DNA from: Magnetococcales bacterium
GTDB taxonomy: Bacteria; Pseudomonadota; Magnetococcia; Magnetococcales; Magnetaquicoccaceae
Length of the DNA stretch: 9,571 bases
Assembly: GCA_015228895.1 (NCBI GenBank)
Contig: JADGCR010000075.1
Span: 1 to 9,571, forward strand
Direction: 5' to 3'
A program made the translations under genes and the position numbers. Shown piece after piece: positions 1 to 6,977 of this stretch (position 1 is the first letter of the stretch; every line of letters starts with the position of its first letter). The notes under the pieces were generated by a model. The model was not told the origin of the DNA and did not search any database. It was given only the letters and a program-made list of their open reading frames with translations.

Positions 1-1
1 T

Positions 2-574
2 ATCGACGGTCTCATGGCCAAGTTCAGGGAGTTCAAGGCGACCGTCCCGGAGGCGCCCAAGGTCACGTTTTTGGCCGATGTCGATGCCGCGCTGTTCTCG
101 ATTGACACCCTGATTGCCCGGATCGCGGGCATTCCGTCAGAAAAGACGGTCACCATCAACTATGTCGAAAAGAGAAGCGGCACGCCCGACCAGGGGGATG
201 TTCCCGGCTTTGCCCGTGGCGGTTTTCTGCCTGGATGGGGAACGGTGGACGATATCCCGGCCCTGCTGCAACGGGGTGAGTTCGTGTTGCGCAAGGAGGC
301 TGTGCGGCTTTACGGCTTGGATCGGCTCCACGCCATGAACCAGATGAGACTGCCCCGGTTCGCCCATGGCGGACTGGTGCGCAATCTGGTGATCCCGACA
401 CTGCCATCCGTAGCCTTTGCGGGCGGTGGGAGTGTCACGCCCCAAGTCACGGAGGTGATCCGCATCGACCTGACTTCAAACGGACACCCGTCGGCCTCCA
501 TCCTGGCACAGCCTTTCGGTGCCCGCGAGTTTGTTAACACATTGCGGGAACTGGAGCGGAGGATGGTGCGATGA
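2..574 (+). CDS. Phage tail tape measure protein, C-terminal part (5' end outside window)
   Basis: The reading frame is open to the left edge, so this is the end of a longer gene; the ATG at 14 is probably internal. Tape measure proteins set tail length and line the tail tube. Seen: counting from the Met at 14, residues 66-120 carry the typical Gly-rich C-terminal motif, an RGG followed by a GTVDDIPALLQRGEFVLRK segment, then YG, HAMNQMRLP and a second HGG. This pattern (RGG, pG.G..D.ip.ml..GEfV.r..a...yG) is common at the C-termini of tape measure proteins. The stop TGA at 572-574 overlaps an ATG at 571 (ATGA), preceded by a good GGAGGA ribosome binding site at 558-563, as expected for coupling to the next tail gene. 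That gene is now displaced by an insertion. Confidence 0.85.
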   Translation: MDGLMAKFREFKATVPEAPKVTFLADVDAALFSIDTLIARIAGIPSEKTVTINYVEKRSGTPDQGDVPGFARGGFLPGWGTVDDIPALLQRGEFVLRKEAVRLYGLDRLHAMNQMRLPRFAHGGLVRNLVIPTLPSVAFAGGGSVTPQVTEVIRIDLTSNGHPSASILAQPFGAREFVNTLRELERRMVR

Positions 575-582
575 AACAGCTT
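571..582 (+). repeat. 12-bp direct repeat, left copy: original start of the displaced tail gene
   Basis: ATGAAACAGCTT here is identical to 1099-1110, the first four codons (MKQL) of the next tail gene. This copy keeps the GGAGGA ribosome binding site (558-563) and the ATGA overlap with the tape measure stop, so it is probably the ancestral start. Reading on from it gives a chimeric 115-codon frame (571-918) that runs antisense through brnA and looks non-functional. Confidence 0.7.
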
Positions 583-828
583 TCACGCTGGGAAAGCGAT
601 GGCACTTTCTGCACCAAAACGTTCGGTGTTGGATCCCTGCTTTCTGCTATTGGTCGCATGATCCATATTCAAGAGTTTGCGGAAGGCCGTCTTTCCTTCC
701 TCAGGAGTGACTTGCTGACCACCAATTGCCCATACGGCATCTGGACGATCCATTTCTTCCCCTGTCAACTCTGGAGCATCATCGGGATCAACCCAACTGG
801 TTTTTATAGCGGACGATTTCGCGATCAT
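583..828 (-). pseudogene. brnA: BrnA-family antitoxin, C-terminus missing
   Basis: 81 residues. The N-terminal half has the characteristic BrnA stretch AIKTSWVDPDDAPELT, then GEEMDRPDAVW and VTPEEGK.AFRK. In the family this is followed by a C-terminal ribbon-helix-helix-like segment (a V.I.LD... strand and a GYQT.IN or GWQTRIN motif) that dimerises and binds the operator. No such segment follows here: after AFRK the protein continues with an unfamiliar tail and stops at 583-585, right at the junction with the flanking 12-bp repeat. The start at 828 overlaps the end of brnT by 41 nt; the conserved residues begin within the first dozen codons, so the overlap looks genuine. BrnA normally neutralises BrnT and represses the operon; the repressor function is probably lost. 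Confidence 0.75.
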
Positions 829-1060
829 TGGCGTACCTCATGGAAATTATGCGACGTCCTTCGTCGCGTGGCGTCCAAACTACAACTGTCATCCTATTTT
901 CAAAGTATCCAACAGTAGTGAAACGTTGCTCACCATACTCTTTCCGAATGTCTGGAAAAGTAAATTCTGGACCGAGAAACACCTCAATGGCATCGACAAA
1001 GTCCAGTCCACGTTCAGCAAGCGTTTTATCTCGTTTGACGGGGTCGTAGGTGATTTTCAT
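788..1060 (-). CDS. brnT: BrnT-family ribonuclease toxin
   Basis: 90 residues from the ATG at 1060, which matches the usual family start MKITYDPVKRD; an in-frame ATG at 1069 would add three residues. Seen in order: an N-terminal TYDP..R....RGLDF.DA motif, a central VG.F..RM.VVVWTPR strand region, and the hallmark IISMRYAN.RE..RY near the C-terminus. Length and motifs fit a complete BrnT (DUF497) type II toxin, a small endoribonuclease that blocks translation. It is transcribed against the surrounding tail genes and precedes its overlapping antitoxin gene, the usual brnT-brnA order. The partner antitoxin is truncated, so the toxin may be inactive, poorly expressed or controlled in trans. Confidence 0.9.
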   Translation of the reverse strand: MKITYDPVKRDKTLAERGLDFVDAIEVFLGPEFTFPDIRKEYGEQRFTTVGYFENRMTVVVWTPRDEGRRIISMRYANDREIVRYKNQLG

Positions 1061-1067
1061 GTCATTC

Positions 1068-1097
1068 ATTGTAGGAACGTTCGCACCAGGAAATCAA
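1068..1097 (-). promoter_or_regulatory. Candidate sigma-70 promoter for brnT (possibly leaderless)
   Basis: On the minus strand TTGATT (1097-1092, 4/6 match to a -35 box) and TACAAT (1073-1068, 5/6 match to a -10 box) are separated by 18 bp. The predicted transcript start, about 7 nt past the -10 box, falls at about 1061, next to the ATG at 1060. No Shine-Dalgarno-like sequence precedes that ATG, which fits leaderless initiation. The box positions are seen; promoter function is inferred. Confidence 0.4.
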
Positions 1098-1098
1098 C

Positions 1099-1110
1099 AT
1101 GAAACAGCTT
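1099..1110 (+). repeat. 12-bp direct repeat, right copy: present start of the tail gene
   Basis: Exact copy of 571-582. Together they bracket the brnT-brnA island of 516 bp, and removing one repeat plus the island (528 bp) rejoins the tape measure gene to the next tail gene with an ATGA overlap. No inverted repeats are visible just inside the two copies. Confidence 0.7.
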
Positions 1111-1464
1111 GGCGGCCTGATTCTGCCCGATTCCCTCCAATGGAAAAACCGCTACGACTGGGCACCCGTAGCCCAGGAAACCGCCAGAACCCTGGGTGGC
1201 GGCAATGTGGTGTGGCATTCCGGCCTGACCGGTGGCCGCCCCATCGATCTGGAAGCCGAGGGTGATGTGACATGGTTCACCCTTGCCCAGGTGGAGGCCA
1301 TCCATGCCATGGCCGTGCAACCGGGGAGCGTTTTCGATCTGGTTCTGGATGGCGAGGTGTTCCAGGTGATGTTCCGCCATCAGGATCCACCGACCCTCTC
1401 CTTCACGCCGATCTTCCCGCACGCCCGGTTCTTCAACGGTTCGATCAGACTGATGGAGGTCTGA
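1099..1464 (+). CDS. Conserved phage tail protein, ~121 residues
   Basis: 121 residues; the start ATG at 1099 has an AGGAAA ribosome binding site at 1088-1093 contributed by the inserted island. The protein resembles a family of short (~120 residue) proteins encoded between the tape measure and tail tip genes of many prophages. Shared features are an LP..L.W..RYDW.PV.Q N-terminus, a G.P..L....DV.WFT...V..... middle, and a final segment rich in beta strands ending in RLMEV. The biochemical role is not established to my knowledge; from position, a tail-tip or baseplate-like component is likely. No signal peptide or membrane segment is visible. Confidence 0.8.
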   Translation: MKQLGGLILPDSLQWKNRYDWAPVAQETARTLGGGNVVWHSGLTGGRPIDLEAEGDVTWFTLAQVEAIHAMAVQPGSVFDLVLDGEVFQVMFRHQDPPTLSFTPIFPHARFFNGSIRLMEV

Positions 1465-1470
1465 CAGTCA

Positions 1471-1695
1471 ATGCACCGATCTTCATCTATAAAAGAGGTG
1501 CGCGTCGGACTCGACTTTGTTGCCAAGGAATCCGACGCACTATCCTCAATTGACAGGCTCAAACGGGATCGCCGCCATTCAACTGTCATCCACTTGATCC
1601 AACTCGCAGGCTGGCCTCTCCGGGACTCCCCGAGCGCGTGTCCGGGTCCAGGTCTGCGCGACTCGACCCGAAGGGAATCCCGCAAACTGCAGTGA
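1471..1695 (+). CDS. Small hypothetical protein (doubtful, possibly a decayed gene)
   Basis: 74 codons from an ATG with a good GGAGGT site at 1455-1460, 10 nt upstream, and 6 bp after the preceding stop. The first half (residues 8-48) is charged with alternating hydrophobics, ending in TVIHLIQLAGWPL. The second half is low-complexity Arg/Pro/Ser and reads like non-coding DNA. No family recognised. The overlapping frame one base over also has a protein-like beginning (VNAPIFIYKRGA, from about 1467) but stops at 1553, so this may be a frameshifted or truncated gene. The rest of 1696-1755 shows only the ribosome binding site of the next gene. Confidence 0.3.
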   Translation: MHRSSSIKEVRVGLDFVAKESDALSSIDRLKRDRRHSTVIHLIQLAGWPLRDSPSACPGPGLRDSTRRESRKLQ

Positions 1696-1755
1696 ATCAT
1701 GCCGTCAAATTGGCTCAGGATCAACCGTTCAATCAAAAAAAGAATCAGGTGTACC

Positions 1756-2802
1756 ATGCCCATCGAATCGAACCAAATCAAATTCATGAAATCCCACTCC
1801 GTCAACGACACCGCCTCCAACGGCGGGCGCATGTCCGATGTGGAGGCGGCCAATAGCGTCAAAAACAACCTCTGGCCCGATGTCCCGGCCAGCGAACGGG
1901 CAGCAGGCTCCATCCGGTTCAGAAAACTTTTCATCAAGATTGCCAGCCCTGATAATCTCATTCTCCGGGACGCCCGCGTCTTCATTCAAACCCCGACCCC
2001 AGCCGGGGACCGGGTGGTGTTTTTTGCTGGCACCCAGCGGGATGTGATGGCCAATGTGTCTGGTGTGGCCCAGATCCAATACGGGACTGGCATGCTGAAC
2101 GCCGATGTGGCCATTGGCGCGTCGGTGATCACGGTGAATGTCGAAGACCCAGACGACACGATCTTTCGTCCCGGCCAGATGATCCGCCTCTCCAATAAGA
2201 CCTCGGTTCATGATCTCACCCACAGCGAAGATTTTATCCGCATCGCCAGCACACCAGGCAGTGTCACCTGGAATGGCAGCCTTGCCACCCTGACACTGGC
2301 GGCAGGAGCAACCCTGGCCAACGCCTATCCGCCCTCCGACACCCTGGTGGCCTCGGTGCTGGAGGCAGGCGACATCATCGCCAGAACCGACTCCTGGGGT
2401 TTGGCCACTTCTGCCGGAAGGCTGGGCGGATGGAATGGCGCTGGTACTCCACCTGCCACCCTGGCTGACCTCCAGATGGTGGACAGTATCGCCGGAATCG
2501 AACAGACCTGGACCCTCATTTTCACCAGTGCCAGCGCCTTCAGTTGTGTTGGCGATACGGTCGGCCAAGTAGGCGGTGGATCCATACTGGAGGATTTCGC
2601 CCCGAACAATCCAGCGTACTCCAGGCCATATTTTACCATTCCGGCATCCCTGTTCGGTGGGATCTGGGCCGCTGGCAACGCCCTGACCTTTACCACCCAT
2701 CCCGCCGCCCTCCCGATCTGGGAAAAGCGCGTCGTGCCTCCCGGCACCGACTCCCTCTCCGGCAACCGGGTAACCATCGGCCTTTGTGGTGAAAGCGAGT
2801 GA
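1756..2802 (+). CDS. Phage tail/adsorption protein, short paralogue of the fibre protein N-terminus
   Basis: 348 residues. I start at 1756 (MPIESNQIKF), not the upstream in-frame ATG at 1699, because the paralogue at 4851 starts with the same MPIE and both share an AGGTGTA sequence just before the ATG. Residues 1-348 align end to end with residues 1-341 of the 4851 product: shared landmarks are NGGRMS, NN.WPDVP.SER, P.GDRVVF.AGT, LIRLSNKTSV-like, ASVLEAG, AGIEQ.WTL.FT, RPYF.I and WEKR..PP. This matches a phage protein family usually beginning with a D..GG.M...E...G..NN.FPD signature. No catalytic motif is seen. Its stop falls where the paralogue enters its collagen-like shaft, so it looks like the head or anchor domain without the fibre. 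Confidence 0.85.
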   Translation: MPIESNQIKFMKSHSVNDTASNGGRMSDVEAANSVKNNLWPDVPASERAAGSIRFRKLFIKIASPDNLILRDARVFIQTPTPAGDRVVFFAGTQRDVMANVSGVAQIQYGTGMLNADVAIGASVITVNVEDPDDTIFRPGQMIRLSNKTSVHDLTHSEDFIRIASTPGSVTWNGSLATLTLAAGATLANAYPPSDTLVASVLEAGDIIARTDSWGLATSAGRLGGWNGAGTPPATLADLQMVDSIAGIEQTWTLIFTSASAFSCVGDTVGQVGGGSILEDFAPNNPAYSRPYFTIPASLFGGIWAAGNALTFTTHPAALPIWEKRVVPPGTDSLSGNRVTIGLCGESE

Positions 2803-2806
2803 TTCC

Positions 2807-3727
2807 ATGGGTACGGTCACGGCAGACATCCAGATTCCGTTTCAATCGTTCGCGGAGGGGACATCCTTTGCCCTGGTGGTCGATGGCACCGATCAGGAGG
2901 GGAATCGTCCGGTCATCGTCGATTACGAAAGCAAGGCATGGCTCCTCATGCAGATGTGGGGCGAGATCGAATGGAAAGGGGCGCATGGACTGGAGATCCT
3001 CAAGGTGAAAAGTCCAGGAGAAAAGCGCGTCAAGCTGTACTGCCCGAACTCCATGGCCAGGGCGGTGCGGATTTTCGTGGACAACGATACCAGGGCGGTA
3101 CAAAGCATGGGCCGCCGCCATGACGAAATCACGGAAGCCCTGACCTGGAACAACGAGGTCTGGAAACGACTCCAGCACCCCTATGACACCCCGTCGGTGA
3201 CGATCATCCAGCAGACCACCTTCCGGGACCGCCAGGGCAAACCGATTCCCGCCCCCAAATACGACCGCAACCAGGGCGGTTTTTTTGCCAGTCAGGAAGC
3301 CTTCGGTGCCCTCGTGGTACGGTACAAGCCGGGGTACTCCCTGTTCAAGATCACCTACGACGCAGGCGAGAAAGTCGCGTCCAGCGCCCTGTTTGCGGAA
3401 ATGCAAAAATGCTGGCTGTGCGGAGACATCTCCAAGGCTTCTGTACCCCCGGTGCGACTGGTGGCCATCTCCGACCGGGCAGCCGTCAGCGCGCAGTTCG
3501 AGCGCTCCTTCTGGCCCAGAGGCTTTCCGGGAGTCTATCTCAAGGCCGGTGACGTGGATACCCTCTACGTGGAGACCAAACGGGAGACCGAGACGACCAA
3601 CCTGCTGGTGGATGAGAGCAACCCGGAAGTGTTCGTGAAGGTGGAAGAGATCAAATATATCGAAGGCGAAGATGAACTGGGGAAAAAATTCAGACTGAGG
3701 ATGCAGAACCATGCTGTCACCACTTAA
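2807..3727 (+). CDS. Phage-associated hypothetical protein
   Basis: 306 residues from ATG 2807 (MGTVTADIQIPFQ), 4 bp after the upstream stop; GTG codons at 2786 and 2789 are possible earlier starts overlapping the previous gene. The ribosome binding site is weak (GAAAGCGAG). No family recognised. The sequence is soluble-looking with mixed charged and beta-prone segments, e.g. SVTIIQQTTFRDRQGKPIP near residues 130-150 and ERSFWPRGFPG near 230. There is no signal peptide or membrane helix. It lies between the two paralogous adsorption proteins and overlaps the next gene by 17 bp, so a role in the tail tip or host recognition is a positional inference only. Confidence 0.75.
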   Translation: MGTVTADIQIPFQSFAEGTSFALVVDGTDQEGNRPVIVDYESKAWLLMQMWGEIEWKGAHGLEILKVKSPGEKRVKLYCPNSMARAVRIFVDNDTRAVQSMGRRHDEITEALTWNNEVWKRLQHPYDTPSVTIIQQTTFRDRQGKPIPAPKYDRNQGGFFASQEAFGALVVRYKPGYSLFKITYDAGEKVASSALFAEMQKCWLCGDISKASVPPVRLVAISDRAAVSAQFERSFWPRGFPGVYLKAGDVDTLYVETKRETETTNLLVDESNPEVFVKVEEIKYIEGEDELGKKFRLRMQNHAVTT

Positions 3728-4841
3728 ACCCGGATTGTTCAAGAAGGTGGTCCAGATCCGGCTCGCAACACCTCCCCCAGCGCAGATGCCCTATGTGACG
3801 ATGTATTTCTGCACCAACCGGGATGCTGGCTGGAACATCGACGAGGTGGTCTACGGTCGCCCATCGACACCCGGTCTGCCCACCCCCACCTCGTTGCATT
3901 TCAGGGATCCTCTCTACATGCACCAATCGGTGCTGCCCAGGGAACAGCACTATTTTTTAAAGTGCGCCAGCCCAGCGGTACAATGTGAAATGCCGTCCTT
4001 CATGTACTGCGTCCAGTCGCCCAGGGAGCCGGTGGGCTACGAGGTGCGCAGTTTCAGCGCCGCGAACACGGCCATCAAAACTTTCTGCAGCAGCAACACG
4101 CCCCCCTCGTTGACGTCAAAACCTTATTATGAGCTTCTCCTGACCTACCGCTATGGCGGGTGGAATGGATCAACGGTGTTTGGCTGGCCGGGTTATCCCC
4201 CTCCCATGGACGGGGCGGTTCTGTTGGACCGGCCTGTCACCTGCTCCTACAACGGGCCGCAGGAGATGAAGGCGCAGATCCCGCCGGAGCTTCTGAGCCG
4301 CGCGATCCCCTGGCAGATCAACGGATCCTGGGTCGAGATCTTCGATGCATCCGGTCTCATCGCCTATTTCCAGTCCAACCCCGCCTGGTACCGGATGCCA
4401 GACGACATGCACCCCTGGGTCTCCGAACCGGGGGATGTCGCCGCATGGGCTGCGGGGGGTTGGAGCCATTGCGCGCTGGCCGAATACCAGACCAGAGACA
4501 TCGGCATGGCAGTTGGCGACACCATCACCCTCCATATCGAGAACATTCCCGAATTCAACCGCTGGAGCCAACGGTTTGTGCTCTATATCTACCCCTTCGA
4601 CCGGGTGGCCCGGCGTTTCGTGATCTCCTTTGATCCAGCCAAATTCACCGGCCCCAGGCAGGAGATCATGGCGATCACCAAGTTGAAAAACAACATCTAT
4701 AAATATACCTCGCTGTGCCCCTGGTTCGAGTTCAACGACGCAGGGTTGCAGAAGAACGGGCCACTCTATTCTGCCGAGGTGGCCCCAGACAGATGGTTCT
4801 CCCCGTGGCTTGAGCCACCCAAATACAACGGAAAATGGTGA
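3711..4841 (+). CDS. Trp- and Cys-rich phage-associated hypothetical protein
   Basis: 376 residues; ATG at 3711 overlaps the previous gene by 17 bp and has GAGG 10 nt upstream (3697-3700). I do not recognise a family. By count it has 14 tryptophans and 8 cysteines, many in aromatic clusters such as GGWNGSTVFGWPGYPPP, NPAWYRM, CPWFEF and DRWFSPWLEPP. The C-terminal third has regular beta-like segments (DTITLHIENIPEFNRWSQRF, then RRFVISFDPAKFTGPRQE). The aromatic richness and absence of membrane segments would suit a carbohydrate-binding or host-contact protein, but that is inference from composition and position. It ends 9 bp before the fibre gene. Confidence 0.75.
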   Translation: MLSPLKPGLFKKVVQIRLATPPPAQMPYVTMYFCTNRDAGWNIDEVVYGRPSTPGLPTPTSLHFRDPLYMHQSVLPREQHYFLKCASPAVQCEMPSFMYCVQSPREPVGYEVRSFSAANTAIKTFCSSNTPPSLTSKPYYELLLTYRYGGWNGSTVFGWPGYPPPMDGAVLLDRPVTCSYNGPQEMKAQIPPELLSRAIPWQINGSWVEIFDASGLIAYFQSNPAWYRMPDDMHPWVSEPGDVAAWAAGGWSHCALAEYQTRDIGMAVGDTITLHIENIPEFNRWSQRFVLYIYPFDRVARRFVISFDPAKFTGPRQEIMAITKLKNNIYKYTSLCPWFEFNDAGLQKNGPLYSAEVAPDRWFSPWLEPPKYNGKW

Positions 4842-4850
4842 GGTGTAAAG

Positions 4851-6977
4851 ATGCCCATAGAGCCGGATCAAATCCAATTCATGCTGCCGCAGACCGTCAG
4901 CGACGCGGACGACAACGGTGGTCGCATGTCAGCGACAGAAGTGGCCAGTGGCGTGGCGAACAACGTCTGGCCCGACGTGCCGCCGAGTGAGCGGTTGTCC
5001 GGCTCCACAAGATGGCGTAAGCTCTTTGTCAAGGTGGCCAGTCCCTACAATCTGAAGCTAATCGATGCCCGCATATTTCTGCAGGCACCAACCCCCGCCG
5101 GGGATCGGGTGGTCTTTTGCGCCGGGACGCCAACCGATGTGCAGGGCGATCTATCCGGCAGTGAGGCCCAGTATGGCAGCGGGGTGTTGAATGAAAATAT
5201 CGCCCCAGGGGGATCGGTCGTCCGGGTGGCGGTGGAGAGTGCGTTGGATGACATTTTCCACCCAGGACAGTTGATCCGGCTCTCCAACAAAACCTCGGTG
5301 AATGATCTGGTGGGCATCGAGGAGTTCGCACATCTCTCTGCGGTCGCATGGAACAACAATCAGGCGACTTTGACCTTGGATGCGCCATTGCAGAACGGAT
5401 TTTCCGTTTCCGACACCAGGGTTGCCTCGGTGCTGGAGGCCGGGCATGTCTGGGCCAGGACGGACGCCTGGGCGCTCTCCTCCGCAGCCGGGCGGTTTGG
5501 TGGGTGGGACGGGGTTGACAGCCCGCCATCGATCCTTGTCAGCAGTCGCATGGCGGACCACATCGCGGGCATCGAACAGAACTGGACCCTTGTTTTCACC
5601 GGCTCCAGCACTTTCACCTGCGTGGGGGATACTGTCGTGGAGATCGGCGATGGTTCAGTCGATGCCACCTTCGCCCCCACCAATCCAGATTTCTTTCGTC
5701 CCTATTTTTCCATTTCGGTCTCCTTGTGGAGCGGAACCTGGGCGGTCGGTGACACCCTGTCGTTTGCCACCCATCCAGCTGCCATCCCGGTGTGGGAAAA
5801 GCGCATCATCCCGCCCAACACCACGACCCTCTCTGGCGACAAGGTGGCCCTGATCGTCGCCGGGGCCAGCGAATATGTCGGTTCCGAAGGAGCAGTCGGC
5901 CCAGTTGGCCCGCGAGGGTTGCCAGGAGCCACTGGCCCCCAGGGGGATCCGGGTGCCACGATTCGCTATGGCGACGGAGTTCCCGACAACGGGATGGGCG
6001 CGACGGGGGATCTCTTCATTCGCACTGACATTCATGATCTGTATTTCAAAAGTGTGGACGGATGGGGATCCCCGGTGATGAATTTCCGTGGTGCCCAGGG
6101 GCCGACTGGGGAGAATGGCGCATCCGTGCTGTCCGGGGCCGGGGTGCCTGCTGACCTCCTGGGTGCTGAGGGGGACCACTACATCGATTTTACCAATTAC
6201 GATTGGTACACGAAAACCTCTGGCGGCTGGGGTGCTGCGCTTTTCAACATCCAAGGCACCACCGGCAATCCCGGACTGCCTGGAACACCCGGGGCGATGT
6301 GGCACACCGGCCTTGGCCTACCCGCCGACAGCATGGGCGTCCAGGGCGATCTCTACCTGCGCGGGGAGAACGGCGCGGTCTACACCAGAAACGCCACCAC
6401 CTGGAGCGAAACAGGCATCTCCCTGAAAGGGGCGGACGGCACAGGCACCGGCAATGTGCTGAAAGCCGCCTCTTCCACGGTGGACAACCTGGTGGTGTTC
6501 GGCAACGCCTCGGGCGATCAACTCAAGGAGAGCGGCAAGGCGATTGCAAACGTTTCTTTCATCGATACCGCCGAAACCCGCTCCGCCCCCATCGACATGG
6601 CCGACAACGTGGTACAGCGTGCCGAGTTGAAGGATTGGTCCGAAACCAGGACCACCCCGTACAGCTCCGGTTCTTCCCTGACCCTGGATCTGGAAACCGG
6701 GAGCGTGTTCGAAGTCACCCTGGGCACGGACAATCTGACCACCGTGACTTTCACCAATCCCCCGGCCAGCGGTAAGGCCGGATCCTTCACCCTGATCCTG
6801 ACCCAGGCCGCCACTGCAAGAACCGTGACTTGGCCCGGATCGGTGCGCTGGCCGGGTGGCTCGCTCCCGGATCTCTCGACGGTATCCTCGGTTCACATTC
6901 TCTCCTTCCTGACCATTGACGCCGGGGCGAAATGGTACGGATTTAATGCCGGAAAGAATATGGCGGTGGCGGCATGA
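4851..6977 (+). CDS. Phage tail fibre protein with collagen-like shaft
   Basis: 708 residues; GAGGTG at 4840-4845 sets the start. Residues 1-341 are the anchor domain shared with the 1756 product. Residues 344-370 are nine Gly-X-Y triplets; short triplet runs recur at 414-425, 469-483 and 527-532. Between them lie three copies of a ~45-residue module (about 371-413, 426-468, 483-526) of the form G.G.P...MG..GDLY.......Y.....W......I.G. Residues ~535-700 match a C-terminal domain common in phage collagen-like fibres: VVQRAELKDWSETR, LTLDLETGSVFEVTL, TNPPASGKAGSFTLIL, WPG..RWPGG, then WYGFNAG. The protein probably forms a trimeric fibre at the tail tip for host attachment. Its stop overlaps the next start (ATGA at 6974). 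Confidence 0.9.
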   Translation: MPIEPDQIQFMLPQTVSDADDNGGRMSATEVASGVANNVWPDVPPSERLSGSTRWRKLFVKVASPYNLKLIDARIFLQAPTPAGDRVVFCAGTPTDVQGDLSGSEAQYGSGVLNENIAPGGSVVRVAVESALDDIFHPGQLIRLSNKTSVNDLVGIEEFAHLSAVAWNNNQATLTLDAPLQNGFSVSDTRVASVLEAGHVWARTDAWALSSAAGRFGGWDGVDSPPSILVSSRMADHIAGIEQNWTLVFTGSSTFTCVGDTVVEIGDGSVDATFAPTNPDFFRPYFSISVSLWSGTWAVGDTLSFATHPAAIPVWEKRIIPPNTTTLSGDKVALIVAGASEYVGSEGAVGPVGPRGLPGATGPQGDPGATIRYGDGVPDNGMGATGDLFIRTDIHDLYFKSVDGWGSPVMNFRGAQGPTGENGASVLSGAGVPADLLGAEGDHYIDFTNYDWYTKTSGGWGAALFNIQGTTGNPGLPGTPGAMWHTGLGLPADSMGVQGDLYLRGENGAVYTRNATTWSETGISLKGADGTGTGNVLKAASSTVDNLVVFGNASGDQLKESGKAIANVSFIDTAETRSAPIDMADNVVQRAELKDWSETRTTPYSSGSSLTLDLETGSVFEVTLGTDNLTTVTFTNPPASGKAGSFTLILTQAATARTVTWPGSVRWPGGSLPDLSTVSSVHILSFLTIDAGAKWYGFNAGKNMAVAA

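Noticed and set aside
1550..1588. TTGACA box and TGACAG/CTGTCA inverted repeat as a promoter or terminator
   Set aside because: No acceptable -10 box follows at 16-18 bp, the stem is only 6-7 bp with a 26-nt loop, and no T run follows.
1699..1755. Upstream in-frame ATG adding 19 residues to the first adsorption protein
   Set aside because: The paralogue starts at the equivalent MPIE with the same upstream AGGTGTA context; the added residues (Arg/Lys-rich) have no counterpart there.
1729..2829. Long minus-strand ORF (366 codons) opposite the 1756 gene
   Set aside because: It mirrors a recognised gene with a paralogue, has no recognisable motif, and its length follows from high-G+C codon bias on the other strand. 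The same applies to 2690-3742 and 4170-4877 on the minus strand and to 4160-4633 on the plus strand.
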